Shown here piece after piece: positions 10,180 through 18,869 of a stretch of DNA of 64,000 bases. Both the position numbers and the translations under genes were made by a program. Within the stretch, counting starts at the first letter, position 1; every line of letters begins with the position of its first letter. The notes under the pieces were generated by a model. That model did not search any database, was not told the DNA's origin, and saw only the letters and a program-made list of their open reading frames with translations. The stretch is from Sphingomonas sp. HMP6 (GTDB taxonomy: Bacteria; Pseudomonadota; Alphaproteobacteria; Sphingomonadales; Sphingomonadaceae). Location of the stretch: the NCBI RefSeq assembly GCF_013374095.1, contig NZ_AP022672.1, positions 186,001 through 250,000 of the forward strand, given 5' to 3'.

Positions 10180-10748
10180 AACGCTGGGCGCGCTATTTGA
10201 TCGGCGCGCTTGCCGGGGCGGCAGTCGGGCTTGGCGGGGCGGTCTGGCTTGTCCGCAACGCCGCCCTCGGCAACAATGTCGCGATCGGCCCCTGGGCCAC
10301 GGGCCGCAGCTTCGGCTCGGCCAGCGCCGATCCGTACACCCGCGCCGTGGTGGCGGTGAAGGGTCTGCTCGCGCTCCCGGCGCAGGAGGCGCGCTATTAC
10401 ACCGCCGCCACCGACAGTGACGGCGCGCCGCTCGACGGGCGCTGCCGCTATCTGATCCTTGGCGGCGAACTGCCCGCCGCATGGTGGAGCATGACCGCCT
10501 ATGATCCGGCGGGTTATCTCATCGCGAACCCCGCCAACCGTTTTTCGGTGGCAAGCAACGCCTTCCAAAGCGGCGGGCGCGGCGGCTGGTCGATCCGGCT
10601 CGCCCCGACGCAGCAGCCCGGCGCGTGGCTGCCGAGCGGCGGGGTGCCGCGGCTCGAACTAACGCTGCGCACCTATCTGCCGACCGACGGCGGGGCGGGC
10701 AATCCGAGCGTGGACGTCCTGCCGCGCATCATGCGGGAGGGATGCTGA
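10176..10748 (+). CDS. DUF1214 domain membrane-anchored protein
   Basis: 190 aa. It starts VKRWARYLIGALAGAAVGLG, one membrane anchor or uncleaved signal, and then a DUF1214 domain: YTRAVVAVKGLLALPAQEARYY, LDGRCRYLILGGELPAAWWS, MTAYDPAGYLIANPANRFSV. The GTG start overlaps the ppdK stop as GTGA. It ends on TGATG, which starts the DUF1254 partner. In many proteobacteria DUF1254 and DUF1214 occur fused in one exported protein; here they are two coupled genes. Biochemical role unknown. Confidence 0.8.
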
Positions 10749-11263
10749 TGGCGCGCTGGACCGGCCCTGTCCTGCTCGGCCTGATCGTGGCGGGCGCGAC
10801 CTGCTATGCCGGGTTGGTCTTCACGCCCGACGTGCTGATGGGCGCGGCGATCCGGCGTGTGTCGGAGGGCGGCTTCGGCCGCTTCAGTCACGTTCCGCTC
10901 GCCGATGCGAGCAGCCGCCGGATCGTCCGGCCCAGCCCCGATCTGGCCTATTCGTCCTGCCCGTATGACGTGTCGAAGGCGCCGCTGCTGATCGACGCGG
11001 TGCCGGTGGCGGCGCCCTATTGGTCGCTGTCGATCTTCGATTCGCGGACGGACACCGCCTTCGTCCGCAATGGCGGGCAAGCGCAGGGCAAGCCGTTCCG
11101 CGTCGCCGTTGCGCGGGAAGGGCAGGCGGTTCCGGCGGGGTATCAGGCGGTCCGCGTGCGAGGTGCGCGGGGCATTGCGCTGGTGCGGATCCTCGTGGCC
11201 GATCGCGCAACTTTCCCCGCGCTCGACCGCGCGCGCCGCGCCACGGTATGCCGCGCTGGCTAA
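10748..11263 (+). CDS. DUF1254 domain membrane-anchored protein
   Basis: 171 aa starting MARWTGPVLLGLIVAGATCYAGLV, an N-terminal membrane anchor. The rest matches the DUF1254 half of the DUF1254/DUF1214 family (DLAYSSCPYDVSKAPLLIDAV, YWSLSIFDSRTDTAF). The ATG at 10748 overlaps the upstream stop (TGATG) and has GGGAGG seven bases before it; an ATG at 10742 is also in frame but less well placed. Convergent with the next gene, overlapping it by 4 nt. Confidence 0.78.
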   Translation: MARWTGPVLLGLIVAGATCYAGLVFTPDVLMGAAIRRVSEGGFGRFSHVPLADASSRRIVRPSPDLAYSSCPYDVSKAPLLIDAVPVAAPYWSLSIFDSRTDTAFVRNGGQAQGKPFRVAVAREGQAVPAGYQAVRVRGARGIALVRILVADRATFPALDRARRATVCRAG

Positions 11264-11601
11264 TCGGCGCGCTCGAACCAGCCCTTGCGGGGTGTTTCGG
11301 GTTCGGAGTCCGGTTTCACCACAGGTGCCGCGGTCGCCCCACGCAGCCCCGCGATCGTCCGTTCCGCCTCGGCATGGTCGGCGCGCACCGCCTCCAGGTC
11401 GCTGTGCAGATCGGTCGCGCGCTGGTTTGCGGCGCGGATGCGATCCTTCGCTTCGGCCTGCACAGCGGTGAAGCGCTCGGATTGTGCACGCAGCCGCCGC
11501 TTCCACTTGGCGGCGTTCGGTGCGCTGGCATAGCCCAGCAACCAGCCGCCGAGCAGCACGGTGCCCAGCAAGAGGAACTGTTCCAGTGTCGTGAACGGCA
11601 T
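11260..11601 (-). CDS. small membrane-anchored coiled-coil protein
   Basis: 113 aa starting MPFTTLEQFLLLG, with one transmembrane helix (about residues 7-25). An arginine, alanine and glutamate-rich helical region (about 33-85) is likely to form a coiled coil, and the tail EPETPRKGWFERAD is short and polar. A longer frame begins at 11646, but the ATG at 11601 places the hydrophobic segment at the N-terminus and has AGGGG upstream. No known family recognised. It lies just downstream of tadC on the same strand, but nothing ties it to pilus assembly. Confidence 0.6.
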   Translation of the reverse strand: MPFTTLEQFLLLGTVLLGGWLLGYASAPNAAKWKRRLRAQSERFTAVQAEAKDRIRAANQRATDLHSDLEAVRADHAEAERTIAGLRGATAAPVVKPDSEPETPRKGWFERAD

Positions 11602-11676
11602 CGCGACGCCCCTGCGGTTTCGGTACGCCTGCGATCCTGCCGACAACGCCGCTTTGGGGCAAGCGTCGAGTCGGGG

Positions 11677-12675
11677 TTAGACGCCGTCCTTAAAGGCATC
11701 CGAAATCGAGCAAGCGGCTGGCCCGAGAATGACGACGAACAGCGTCGGCAGGATGAACAAGATCAACGGGATCGTCATGATTGCGGGCAGGCGCGCGGCC
11801 TTTTCCTCGGCGCGCATCATGCGCTCGTTGCGGAACTCGCCGGACAACACGCGCAGCGCCGAAGCGAGCGGTGTGCCGTACTTTTCGGTCTGGACCATCG
11901 TTGTGACGACGCCCTTCACGGCGTCCAGCTTCACGCGCTGCGCCAGATTCTCGAACGCTTGCCGCCGTTCGGACAGGAAGCCGAGTTCGATCGCGGTGAG
12001 CGTGAATTCGTCGCCGAGTTCGGGGTAGGCTTTGCCCAACTCACGCGCCACGCGATTGAAGGCGGCGTCGACGGTCAGTCCCGCTTCGGCACAGATCACC
12101 AGCAAATCGAGCGCATCGGGCAGCCCCTTCTGGATTTCCTTGCTGCGCTTGGTGATCTTGTTGTTGAGATAGAGGTCGGGTGCCTTGTACGACAGGATGA
12201 AGTTCACCGCGACGAGGCCGTACGCCTTGAACGGCGTCCAATCGGCGAACATCTCGGTCCCATAGACCAGATACAGGACGAACACGCCCCAAGTCAGCGG
12301 AATGACGAGCCGACCGAAAATGACCGCGACGGCATATTCCTTCGACCGGATACCGGCCTGCATCAGCTTGATCTGCGCCGCCTTGACCTGGCTGTCCTGC
12401 AACACCTTCATGCCGGAGAGCAGCGCCTTGATCCGGTCGGTCGTCTCGTTCTTGGTAACGAGCTTGGCGCGACGCTTGGTCGAGGCGGTGATGCCCGCCT
12501 TGAGCTGTTCGCGCCGGTCGTTCAGCGCCTTGACACGCTTGGTCATCGGGTCGCGCGCGGTCGTCGCGGCGTATATTGCCAGCAGCACCATGAAGGCGGC
12601 GACCCCGGCGAGCAAGGTTGCGACCGTATAGACGTCGACGCCGAGGATGACGGGTCCGGTGGGGGCGTTGGTCAT
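11677..12675 (-). CDS. tadC: Tad pilus inner-membrane platform protein TadC
   Basis: 332 aa, T2SSF (GspF-like) domain protein. It has an N-terminal membrane helix (about 8-35), a cytoplasmic region rich in charged residues, a central T2SSF block (LPDALDLLVICAEAGLTVDAAFNRV near residue 190), and C-terminal helices (LPAIMTIPLILFILPTLFVVIL). TadB and TadC form the inner-membrane platform of the Flp/Tad pilus. It lies 4 nt after tadB and is last in the cluster. Confidence 0.92.
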   Translation of the reverse strand: MTNAPTGPVILGVDVYTVATLLAGVAAFMVLLAIYAATTARDPMTKRVKALNDRREQLKAGITASTKRRAKLVTKNETTDRIKALLSGMKVLQDSQVKAAQIKLMQAGIRSKEYAVAVIFGRLVIPLTWGVFVLYLVYGTEMFADWTPFKAYGLVAVNFILSYKAPDLYLNNKITKRSKEIQKGLPDALDLLVICAEAGLTVDAAFNRVARELGKAYPELGDEFTLTAIELGFLSERRQAFENLAQRVKLDAVKGVVTTMVQTEKYGTPLASALRVLSGEFRNERMMRAEEKAARLPAIMTIPLILFILPTLFVVILGPAACSISDAFKDGV

Positions 12676-12679
12676 CGCA

Positions 12680-13654
12680 TCAAATCTCGAAATTGATCAT
12701 GCGGCTCATGATGAATGCGCCGAGGCCCATCCACAGCAGCCCGCCGCCGCCCAGCACCATTAGCCGCTGGTCGGTAAAGAAGGTCTGCATATAGCTGCCA
12801 TTGATCATCCAGATCATGCCGAACACGATGAACGGCAGCGATCCGATGATGTATGCCGACGCCTTGGATTCGGACGACATCGCCTTGATCTTCAGCTTCA
12901 TCTGCCCACGCATGCGGAGCACCGTGGCGAGGTTGGCGAGCGTTTCGGCAAGGTTGCCGCCGGTCTCGCGCTGGATCGCGCAGGTGATGACGAAGAATTG
13001 GAATTCAGGCGTGCCGAGCCGGTCGGCTGTTTCCTGAAGGGCTGCATCCATCGAGCGGCCAATTTTCATCTTGTCGGTGATCGCCTTGAATTCGACGCCG
13101 ACCGGCCCGTCGAGCTCTGCCCCCACGACGCCGATCGTCTCGGTGATCGGCAGGCCTGAGCGCAGCCCGCGCACCAGCAATTCGATCGCATCCGGGAATT
13201 TCGCGGTGAATTGCGCGATGCGGCGTTTGATGAAGTAACCGACCGCCATGTGTGGCACGCCCGCCCCGACCACCACGCCGACCAGCAGCGCCAGAACGAT
13301 CGGCAGGCCAGCAAAGATCAGCAGGAGCGTGACGATCGTGACGATGCCGAGCGTCGCTATGCCATATTGGCCGACGGTCCAAGGCTTGCCGGTCATCGCC
13401 AAGCGCTTTTTCAGCAGCGCGGGGCGCGGCAAGAAGCGCATCGCTGCGGCGTCCATCTTGTTGCTGCGGGCGGCGGCGATTCGCTTCATTTGCGCATCGA
13501 CCAGCGCGTTGGCCGATTCGTTGTGACGCGCGCGCACTGCGCCCATCCGGCGCGTGCTAGCCCGCGCGGCGTTGGGGCCGCTGAACGCGACGGCGAGCAG
13601 TGCCAGCACGATCAACGCACCTGCACCCAGCGAAAGGACCGGTATCAGTTCCAC
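12680..13654 (-). CDS. tadB: Tad pilus inner-membrane platform protein TadB
   Basis: 324 aa from a GTG. N-terminal helix (LSLGAGALIVLALLAVAF), a helix pair around residues 100-140, the T2SSF block FPDAIELLVRGLRSGLPITE near residue 165, and two C-terminal helices (IIGSLPFIVFGMIWMING and LMVLGGGGLLWMGLGAFIM). Works with TadC as the platform for pilus extension. Only 56 nt separate it from cpaE, leaving no room for the cpaF ATPase gene that normally sits between them. Confidence 0.92.
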   Translation of the reverse strand: MELIPVLSLGAGALIVLALLAVAFSGPNAARASTRRMGAVRARHNESANALVDAQMKRIAAARSNKMDAAAMRFLPRPALLKKRLAMTGKPWTVGQYGIATLGIVTIVTLLLIFAGLPIVLALLVGVVVGAGVPHMAVGYFIKRRIAQFTAKFPDAIELLVRGLRSGLPITETIGVVGAELDGPVGVEFKAITDKMKIGRSMDAALQETADRLGTPEFQFFVITCAIQRETGGNLAETLANLATVLRMRGQMKLKIKAMSSESKASAYIIGSLPFIVFGMIWMINGSYMQTFFTDQRLMVLGGGGLLWMGLGAFIMSRMINFEI

Positions 13655-13710
13655 AGGCGTATCTGGCGCTCCGTTTCGTTACGACGGGGTTTACGCCCCC
13701 GCCAGGCGGC

Positions 13711-15012
13711 TCATTTCTTTTTGGCGGGGCGTGAAATCATCGACTTGAAGTCGAATTTGCCCATCAGCGACGTGCCTTTGCCGACCGGCTTCTTCTTCCC
13801 GGCGTTCGCGCTGACACTGTCGATCGACTCCGCCGAATCGCCGACCGCCATCAATTTGGTGGCCAGATCGACGATCGGGAGGATCGTCTTGTTGCCTTTA
13901 CCGGCCTCCGCGAACGGTTTGCCGAGCTTGGCCGACTGCGCGGCGAGCTTCTGATCGAAAGGAATCAGGAAATCGATTCGGCGTTCGATCGACCCTTCGA
14001 AATCCTTGCGGCTGATCTCGAGCACGGCGACCGGCTGGACGCGATTGGCGACGACCACGACTTGCGTCTGTGGTGCGTTCGATTTCATCCACGACAGCAG
14101 CCGGATGGTGTCGCGCGCGGCGGCGAGCGTCAGCTCGGTTACGATCACAGCAACCTGAATATCGGTCATCAGATGCGGGTGCTGCACCAACATCCCGCGG
14201 GGCAGATCGACCACGGTGCATTCGAACGCGGCGCGCATTTCCTCCTGCAATTGGTAGAAGGCCGCACCATCCGTCAGCACTGGCGAGTTGATCGGCGCTT
14301 CTGCCGACAGGACCGACAGCCGCTCGCTCGATTTTACCATCGCGCGCTCGATGAACAGCCCGTCGATGCGGCTCGGATTCTCGATCGCATCGGTCAACCC
14401 GCGGCCGGGTTCGAGATCGAGCGACAGCGCACCCGTCCCGAAATGCACGTCGAGATCGAGCAGGGCGGTCGTCCGCGCGCCCTTTTCGCTCAGCACCCAT
14501 GCGACCGAGGTCGCGAGCGTCGATGCCCCGACCCCGCCGCGCGCGCCGATGAAGGCGGTGGAGATGTGCGGACGTTCGGTCCCGGCCTCGACCGCCTTGG
14601 GCGCGTTGAGCATCGTCTGCGCATTGGTAAAGGCTTCGCGCAGCATGTCGGGGTTGAGTGGCTTGAGCAGATAATCCTGAATGCCGCTCACGACGAGATC
14701 GCGGTACAGCCGCACGTCGTTGACCTGGCCGGCCGCGATCACGACCGTGCCCGGCTCGCACACTTCGGCCAGGGCGTTGATGTCGTTCAGCGGATCGCCG
14801 CTCTCCGACAGATCGACGAACAGGATCTGCGGCGAAGCGGAGACCGAGAGCGATTGCACGGCATTGCGCAAGCCACCCTTGTTCACCTTTTCCGGTGCCC
14901 AGCCCATTTCGACGGCGATCGGGCGCAGCGTTTCCGCGGTGGTTTCGTCGCAGACAAAGGCCGTAAAGGGGTCGCGCAGGCCGATCCGCCCCGGATTGAA
15001 GGGTGCGTTCAT
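13711..15012 (-). CDS. cpaE: CpaE/TadZ-like pilus localisation ATPase
   Basis: 433 aa. The N-terminal 135 residues form a receiver-like domain (ILFVDLSESGDPLND, SGIQDYLLKPLNPDML). A ParA/MinD-type ATPase follows with a deviant Walker A, GARGGVGAST at about 156-165, in which the usual GK lysine is replaced by Ala. LLDLDVHFGTGALSLDL and VVDLPRGML follow. CpaE/TadZ positions the Tad machinery at the pole (family knowledge). The Lys-rich C-terminal tail is probably disordered. Its start overlaps the cpaD stop by one base (TGATG). Confidence 0.9.
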   Translation of the reverse strand: MNAPFNPGRIGLRDPFTAFVCDETTAETLRPIAVEMGWAPEKVNKGGLRNAVQSLSVSASPQILFVDLSESGDPLNDINALAEVCEPGTVVIAAGQVNDVRLYRDLVVSGIQDYLLKPLNPDMLREAFTNAQTMLNAPKAVEAGTERPHISTAFIGARGGVGASTLATSVAWVLSEKGARTTALLDLDVHFGTGALSLDLEPGRGLTDAIENPSRIDGLFIERAMVKSSERLSVLSAEAPINSPVLTDGAAFYQLQEEMRAAFECTVVDLPRGMLVQHPHLMTDIQVAVIVTELTLAAARDTIRLLSWMKSNAPQTQVVVVANRVQPVAVLEISRKDFEGSIERRIDFLIPFDQKLAAQSAKLGKPFAEAGKGNKTILPIVDLATKLMAVGDSAESIDSVSANAGKKKPVGKGTSLMGKFDFKSMISRPAKKK

Positions 15013-15674
15013 CAGTTGCCGCCTTTCGAGCTTTCGGACTTAACCGTCGTCCCGCCGGCACCGGTCGGGGTCGCCTTGCGATACAGGTCGATCGCCTTGC
15101 CCGATGTTGCAGTGTCGGTGATGCCGTTGCCGGTCTGCCCGCGGACCAGATCGGTCGGGTTAGCGACCATCGCGGCGAGATTGGTGTTGATCGCGCAGCC
15201 TTGATTGGATCCGGTATGCCCCTCGAAATCGGGGCCGCGGACGCGGCTGAAATCGGGGCAGCCGGGGACGCTCGCCTGCATCCGGCTGACCACCACGCGG
15301 ATCATTCCCGGCGTGACCGGCGCATTGGTGAGCGGCGCGTCGTCGGATACAAGCAGGCCATAGCGCGCGACTTGGCGCGCCACATCGTCGCGTACGCCCG
15401 TGCCGCCGGGATTGGGATCGTCGATCGCGACTTGATCGCCATAGCCGAGCCGCAGCGAGCCCATCCAGCCGGCAAGGCGCTGTTCCTCGCCGGGGGCCAA
15501 GCCGTTGCCGCTGGTTGCCACGTCGAGTGCATAATCGCTGCGGCTGACGACCGGTTGATGAACCGATTCGAGGCCGCGGTTTTCGGTGCCCGAACCCGGG
15601 CCGACAGTCGTGCACGCGCCGATCAACAGGGCGGGGGCCAGGCCGGTCGCGATCAGAAGTGTACGCTTGTACAT
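15012..15674 (-). CDS. cpaD: CpaD family pilus assembly lipoprotein
   Basis: 220 aa with a lipoprotein signal MYKRTLLIATGLAPALLIGAC (Cys at 21). The mature part has the CpaD pattern: a SDYALDV segment, an LRLGYGDQVAIDD stretch, VVVSRMQASVPGCPDF and GHTGSNQGCAINTNLAAMVANPTDLVRG. It is an outer-membrane partner (pilotin-like) of the CpaC secretin. Located between cpaC and cpaE as in Caulobacter-type clusters. Confidence 0.92.
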   Translation of the reverse strand: MYKRTLLIATGLAPALLIGACTTVGPGSGTENRGLESVHQPVVSRSDYALDVATSGNGLAPGEEQRLAGWMGSLRLGYGDQVAIDDPNPGGTGVRDDVARQVARYGLLVSDDAPLTNAPVTPGMIRVVVSRMQASVPGCPDFSRVRGPDFEGHTGSNQGCAINTNLAAMVANPTDLVRGQTGNGITDTATSGKAIDLYRKATPTGAGGTTVKSESSKGGN

Positions 15675-15693
15675 GGTCTAGTCCTTCCGGGGC

Positions 15694-17283
15694 TTAATTG
15701 AGGCTGAAACCGGGCGCGGCGGCAAGGCCCTTCTTGGGCGGCACAACCGGGGCTGGAGCAGCCGAGATCGTTTCGTCGCGGCGCTGCGGGCTGGGCGCAG
15801 GCGCGGGTCCGGGAACCGTCGGAACGACCGGCGCGGGGGTCACCGCACCGAAGGTCGGCTGCGCTGTGCTGCGCGGCGCGAGCGTCGGTTTGGGGCGATC
15901 ACCGCCGGTGGTGCCGTTGCTCAACTGGCCCAGGAACACACGGCCGAGATCAGTCGGGGATTTGAGCCCGTCGGTCGGCAGAGCGATGTCGTTCGCGTTG
16001 GTCGGTTTGACCAGATAGGGCGTGATCACGATGACCAATTCGGTTTCGTTGCGCTGAAACGCGTTCGAGCGGAACAGCGCGCCGAGCACTGGCACATCGC
16101 CCAGTCCGGGCGCCTTGGTGATCGAATTGTTGTGGCTGTTCGACAGCAGGCCGCCGATCATCATGCTTTGGCCCGAACCGAGCTCGACCGTCGTCTCCAC
16201 CCGCCGCGTGCTGAGCGCCGGGATCGTCGTCCCGGCGATCGTCACGGCACCGTCCGATGACAATTGCGACACTTCCGGACGCACCCGCATCGAGATGCGG
16301 CCGTCCGCCAGCACCGTCGGCGTGTAGGACAGGCTGACGCCATATTGCTTATACTCGACCGACACCGCGCCAAGCCCCTGGCTGATCGGGATCGGGATTT
16401 CGCCGCCGGCCAGGAACGAGCCGGTCTCGCCCGAAATGACCGTGATGTTTGGGTTGGCGAGGGTCGAAACCTCACCGTCGCGCTCGCCCAGATCGAGCGA
16501 GGACAAGACGTCGAGGCCGAGGATCTTGCCCGCTGCGCCAAGCGTGGTGCCGTTGGCAACCGTGGTGAGCAAGCTGGTCCCGGTCGAAGCGACCGTGCCG
16601 CCGACGAACAGCGGCCCGCCCGGCGTATATTGCGGAGAGGCGCCGCGGCCTTGGCCGATGCCGAAATTGAAGCCGCCGCTATTGTTCAGGGTTTGCAAAT
16701 TGACGCCGATGTTCTTCACGAAGCTGCGGCTGACCTCGGCGATGCGGACTTGCAGGTTGACCTGGAGCGGCGTCGCCGTGCCGAGACGCGAGAGCACCTT
16801 GGTCGTGTCCCCCACATAGGCCTGAACCAGGCGGGTCGCTTCCGCGCCGTCTTCCGGTGCCTTCACGGTGCCGGTGAGCAGGACGAGCCCGTTCATCGGC
16901 GTCGCCACGATGCGGGCGTCGGGCATGGCGAGCGACAGCATCTGCTGGATCGAATCGAAGTTGTTGCCGACGCGGACGGTGGCGGAATAGACCACGGCGC
17001 CCGCCTTGTTGGTGACCGAAACAGTCGTTTCGCCGGCAGTCTTGCCGAAGATATAGAGCTGGGTCGGCGATCGGACCTGGACGTCGGCGATCTTGTCGTC
17101 GGCGACGAAGATGTCGCTCATCGGCCGCGTCAGCGTGACGAGGCGTCCGCGACCGGTGTTGACTTGCAACACCGTACCGCCGCTGACGGTCTGGGCCGGG
17201 GCAGCCGCCGGCGCGACCGCGACGCTTCCGCCGACGAGCGCGACGGCGAGCGACCAGCCGAGCGAGATGGACACGCTACGCAT
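15694..17283 (-). CDS. cpaC: Tad pilus outer-membrane secretin
   Basis: 529 aa with a Sec signal (about residues 1-31, ending PAQT). It has the pilus-type N-domain (GRLVTLTRPMSDIFVADDKIADVQV), a BON-like segment (GLVLLTGTVKAPEDGAEATRL) and a secretin core with VNLQVRIAEVSR, GETGSFLAGGEIPIPISQGLG and MMIGGLLSNSHNNSITKAPGLGDVPVLGALFRS. A Pro/Ala-rich tail of about 90 residues extends beyond the secretin. It forms the outer-membrane channel for the Flp pilus. The start follows the cpaB stop directly (TAGATG). Confidence 0.94.
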   Translation of the reverse strand: MRSVSISLGWSLAVALVGGSVAVAPAAAPAQTVSGGTVLQVNTGRGRLVTLTRPMSDIFVADDKIADVQVRSPTQLYIFGKTAGETTVSVTNKAGAVVYSATVRVGNNFDSIQQMLSLAMPDARIVATPMNGLVLLTGTVKAPEDGAEATRLVQAYVGDTTKVLSRLGTATPLQVNLQVRIAEVSRSFVKNIGVNLQTLNNSGGFNFGIGQGRGASPQYTPGGPLFVGGTVASTGTSLLTTVANGTTLGAAGKILGLDVLSSLDLGERDGEVSTLANPNITVISGETGSFLAGGEIPIPISQGLGAVSVEYKQYGVSLSYTPTVLADGRISMRVRPEVSQLSSDGAVTIAGTTIPALSTRRVETTVELGSGQSMMIGGLLSNSHNNSITKAPGLGDVPVLGALFRSNAFQRNETELVIVITPYLVKPTNANDIALPTDGLKSPTDLGRVFLGQLSNGTTGGDRPKPTLAPRSTAQPTFGAVTPAPVVPTVPGPAPAPSPQRRDETISAAPAPVVPPKKGLAAAPGFSLN

Positions 17284-18303
17284 CTACTTCTTCCCCCCAA
17301 CGGCGACTTCCGTCACCGCATTTCCCCGTGCGATATGGACGACCGGGCCGGTATTGACCGCACCCCCCGGAAACGCGCCGGCGCTCGACCCAACGCCGCC
17401 CATCGGGCCGTTCGTGGCAGTCTTGCCGGGCACGGTACGACGCTGAAAGCGCGACACGTCGGCGCCGGTCGCCATGGTGGACGTGCCGGTCGACGGCGTG
17501 CTGGCGATTCTGGTCAGCATTGCCTTCTCCGCCTTTGGATCGTCGGGCATGCTGACATCACCGCTGGCGATCGCTTGTTCGAGCTCGCTGCTATTGTCGG
17601 CGATCGAGCGCAGCGACAGCGAGAGCGAGCCGAGCGTCTGTGCGACGGCGATCTGCTCGGCGATCTTTGGCGTCGCTTCGATCGTCACGTTCGAAAAGGT
17701 GCGGACAATGCTCTTGCCATCTTCGCCGGTCGCATTGTCGGTGCGCTGATCGGTGGCGAGGACGCGCAGATTGCGCATGATCGTCTCGGCCGCCTTCAGC
17801 GGCGGACCGTCACCGCCGCCCGGCACGCTTTGCGTCAGGATCAGATCGATGCGATCGCCGGGGAAAACGAAGCCCGCGACGCTGGTCTGGGTCTGTACCG
17901 GCACGGTGACCGCGCGCATGCCCGGCCCGAGGGCGGCAGCGAGGAAACCGCGGTCGCCTGGCTTGACCAGCGATCCGTTGGTGATCGGCTGGCCCGCGGT
18001 CATGGCGTTGCGCACGACCGTGCCCACCAGCGTTCTGGGGTCGAAGCCAGCCTTCTTGATGAAATAGACGTTTTCGACCAGATCCTTCGGCCACGGCTGA
18101 TAGCGCAGCGAGGTCGCGTCGAGGATCGTGCCGACGGGCAGTGGCTTGGTGGCGACCAAGACCTCGGGTCCGGTCGGCTGTTGGGCAACGACGGCTGCGG
18201 CTTGCGGCGCCGAACTGCCCACGATCAGCGATCGTGCCATGAACGCCGTGATCGCCGCGACGATCAGCGCACCCACCAGCAATATGACCTTGCGACTATC
18301 CAT
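17284..18303 (-). CDS. cpaB: Flp pilus assembly protein CpaB/RcpC
   Basis: 339 aa. N-terminal membrane helix (VILLVGALIVAAITAFMA) and periplasmic SAF domains (EVLVATKPLPVGTILDATSLRYQPWP; GDRGFLAAALGPGMRAVTVPV; FPGDRIDLILTQ). CpaB contributes to the periplasmic part of the secretin complex. The C-terminal 80 residues are Gly/Thr/Ala-rich and low in complexity. It follows cpaA by 35 nt. Confidence 0.92.
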   Translation of the reverse strand: MDSRKVILLVGALIVAAITAFMARSLIVGSSAPQAAAVVAQQPTGPEVLVATKPLPVGTILDATSLRYQPWPKDLVENVYFIKKAGFDPRTLVGTVVRNAMTAGQPITNGSLVKPGDRGFLAAALGPGMRAVTVPVQTQTSVAGFVFPGDRIDLILTQSVPGGGDGPPLKAAETIMRNLRVLATDQRTDNATGEDGKSIVRTFSNVTIEATPKIAEQIAVAQTLGSLSLSLRSIADNSSELEQAIASGDVSMPDDPKAEKAMLTRIASTPSTGTSTMATGADVSRFQRRTVPGKTATNGPMGGVGSSAGAFPGGAVNTGPVVHIARGNAVTEVAVGGKK

Positions 18304-18338
18304 TTCAGACCTTTCGGACCCGGGCGATTGAGCCCGCG

Positions 18339-18821
18339 TTAAGCATTCACACCAAAGTGGTTAAAAAGCGGTTCACGCAACGCAATCAGCGCGGCGATCG
18401 CGATCGCGACGCCGTACGGCACCTCGATCTGGCCGGTACGATGCCGGATCGCGTGCTCGATCAGCAATGCCATCGTCAGCGCGCCGCCAATTAGCGACAT
18501 GACGATCAGCATCCACATCAGCGGCACCAGCGGCAGCCACAGAGCGAGCGCCCCGATCATCTTGACATCGCCGCCGCCCATCCAGCCGAACTGGAATGCC
18601 GCGACGAACAGGCCGAACACAATCAGCGCCAGGCCGATCTGCATCGCCATGTCGGGCCATAGCGCCAAGCCGTTCGACCACCACCACAGCGGGGCCATCA
18701 GCGCGATCACGGCATTCTTCCAATTCGCGATTTCGCGCGTGCGCGCGTCCTGAATCCCGGCGGAAACCAGGATCATCGCGAGTGCGACGAGCAACACTGC
18801 AGAAAAGGAAGGCCCACCCAT
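18339..18821 (-). CDS. cpaA: prepilin peptidase, CpaA type
   Basis: 160 aa, a short type IV prepilin peptidase (A24 family) that cleaves the Flp pilin leader at the membrane. About six hydrophobic segments. The two catalytic aspartates are visible: D25 in QDARTREI and D85 in the GGGDVK motif. It is first in the tad cluster, 48 nt from a divergent hydrolase gene. No flp pilin gene is adjacent, so the substrate must be encoded elsewhere. Confidence 0.93.
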   Translation of the reverse strand: MGGPSFSAVLLVALAMILVSAGIQDARTREIANWKNAVIALMAPLWWWSNGLALWPDMAMQIGLALIVFGLFVAAFQFGWMGGGDVKMIGALALWLPLVPLMWMLIVMSLIGGALTMALLIEHAIRHRTGQIEVPYGVAIAIAALIALREPLFNHFGVNA

Positions 18822-18869
18822 GAGGGAAAAGCCTAGACGTCATGCCTTTCTAAAACGTAACCAAAGCCC

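Noticed and set aside
16264..18342. 692-codon plus-strand frame opposite cpaC/cpaB
   Set aside because: Antisense to the secretin and CpaB genes; no recognisable domain.
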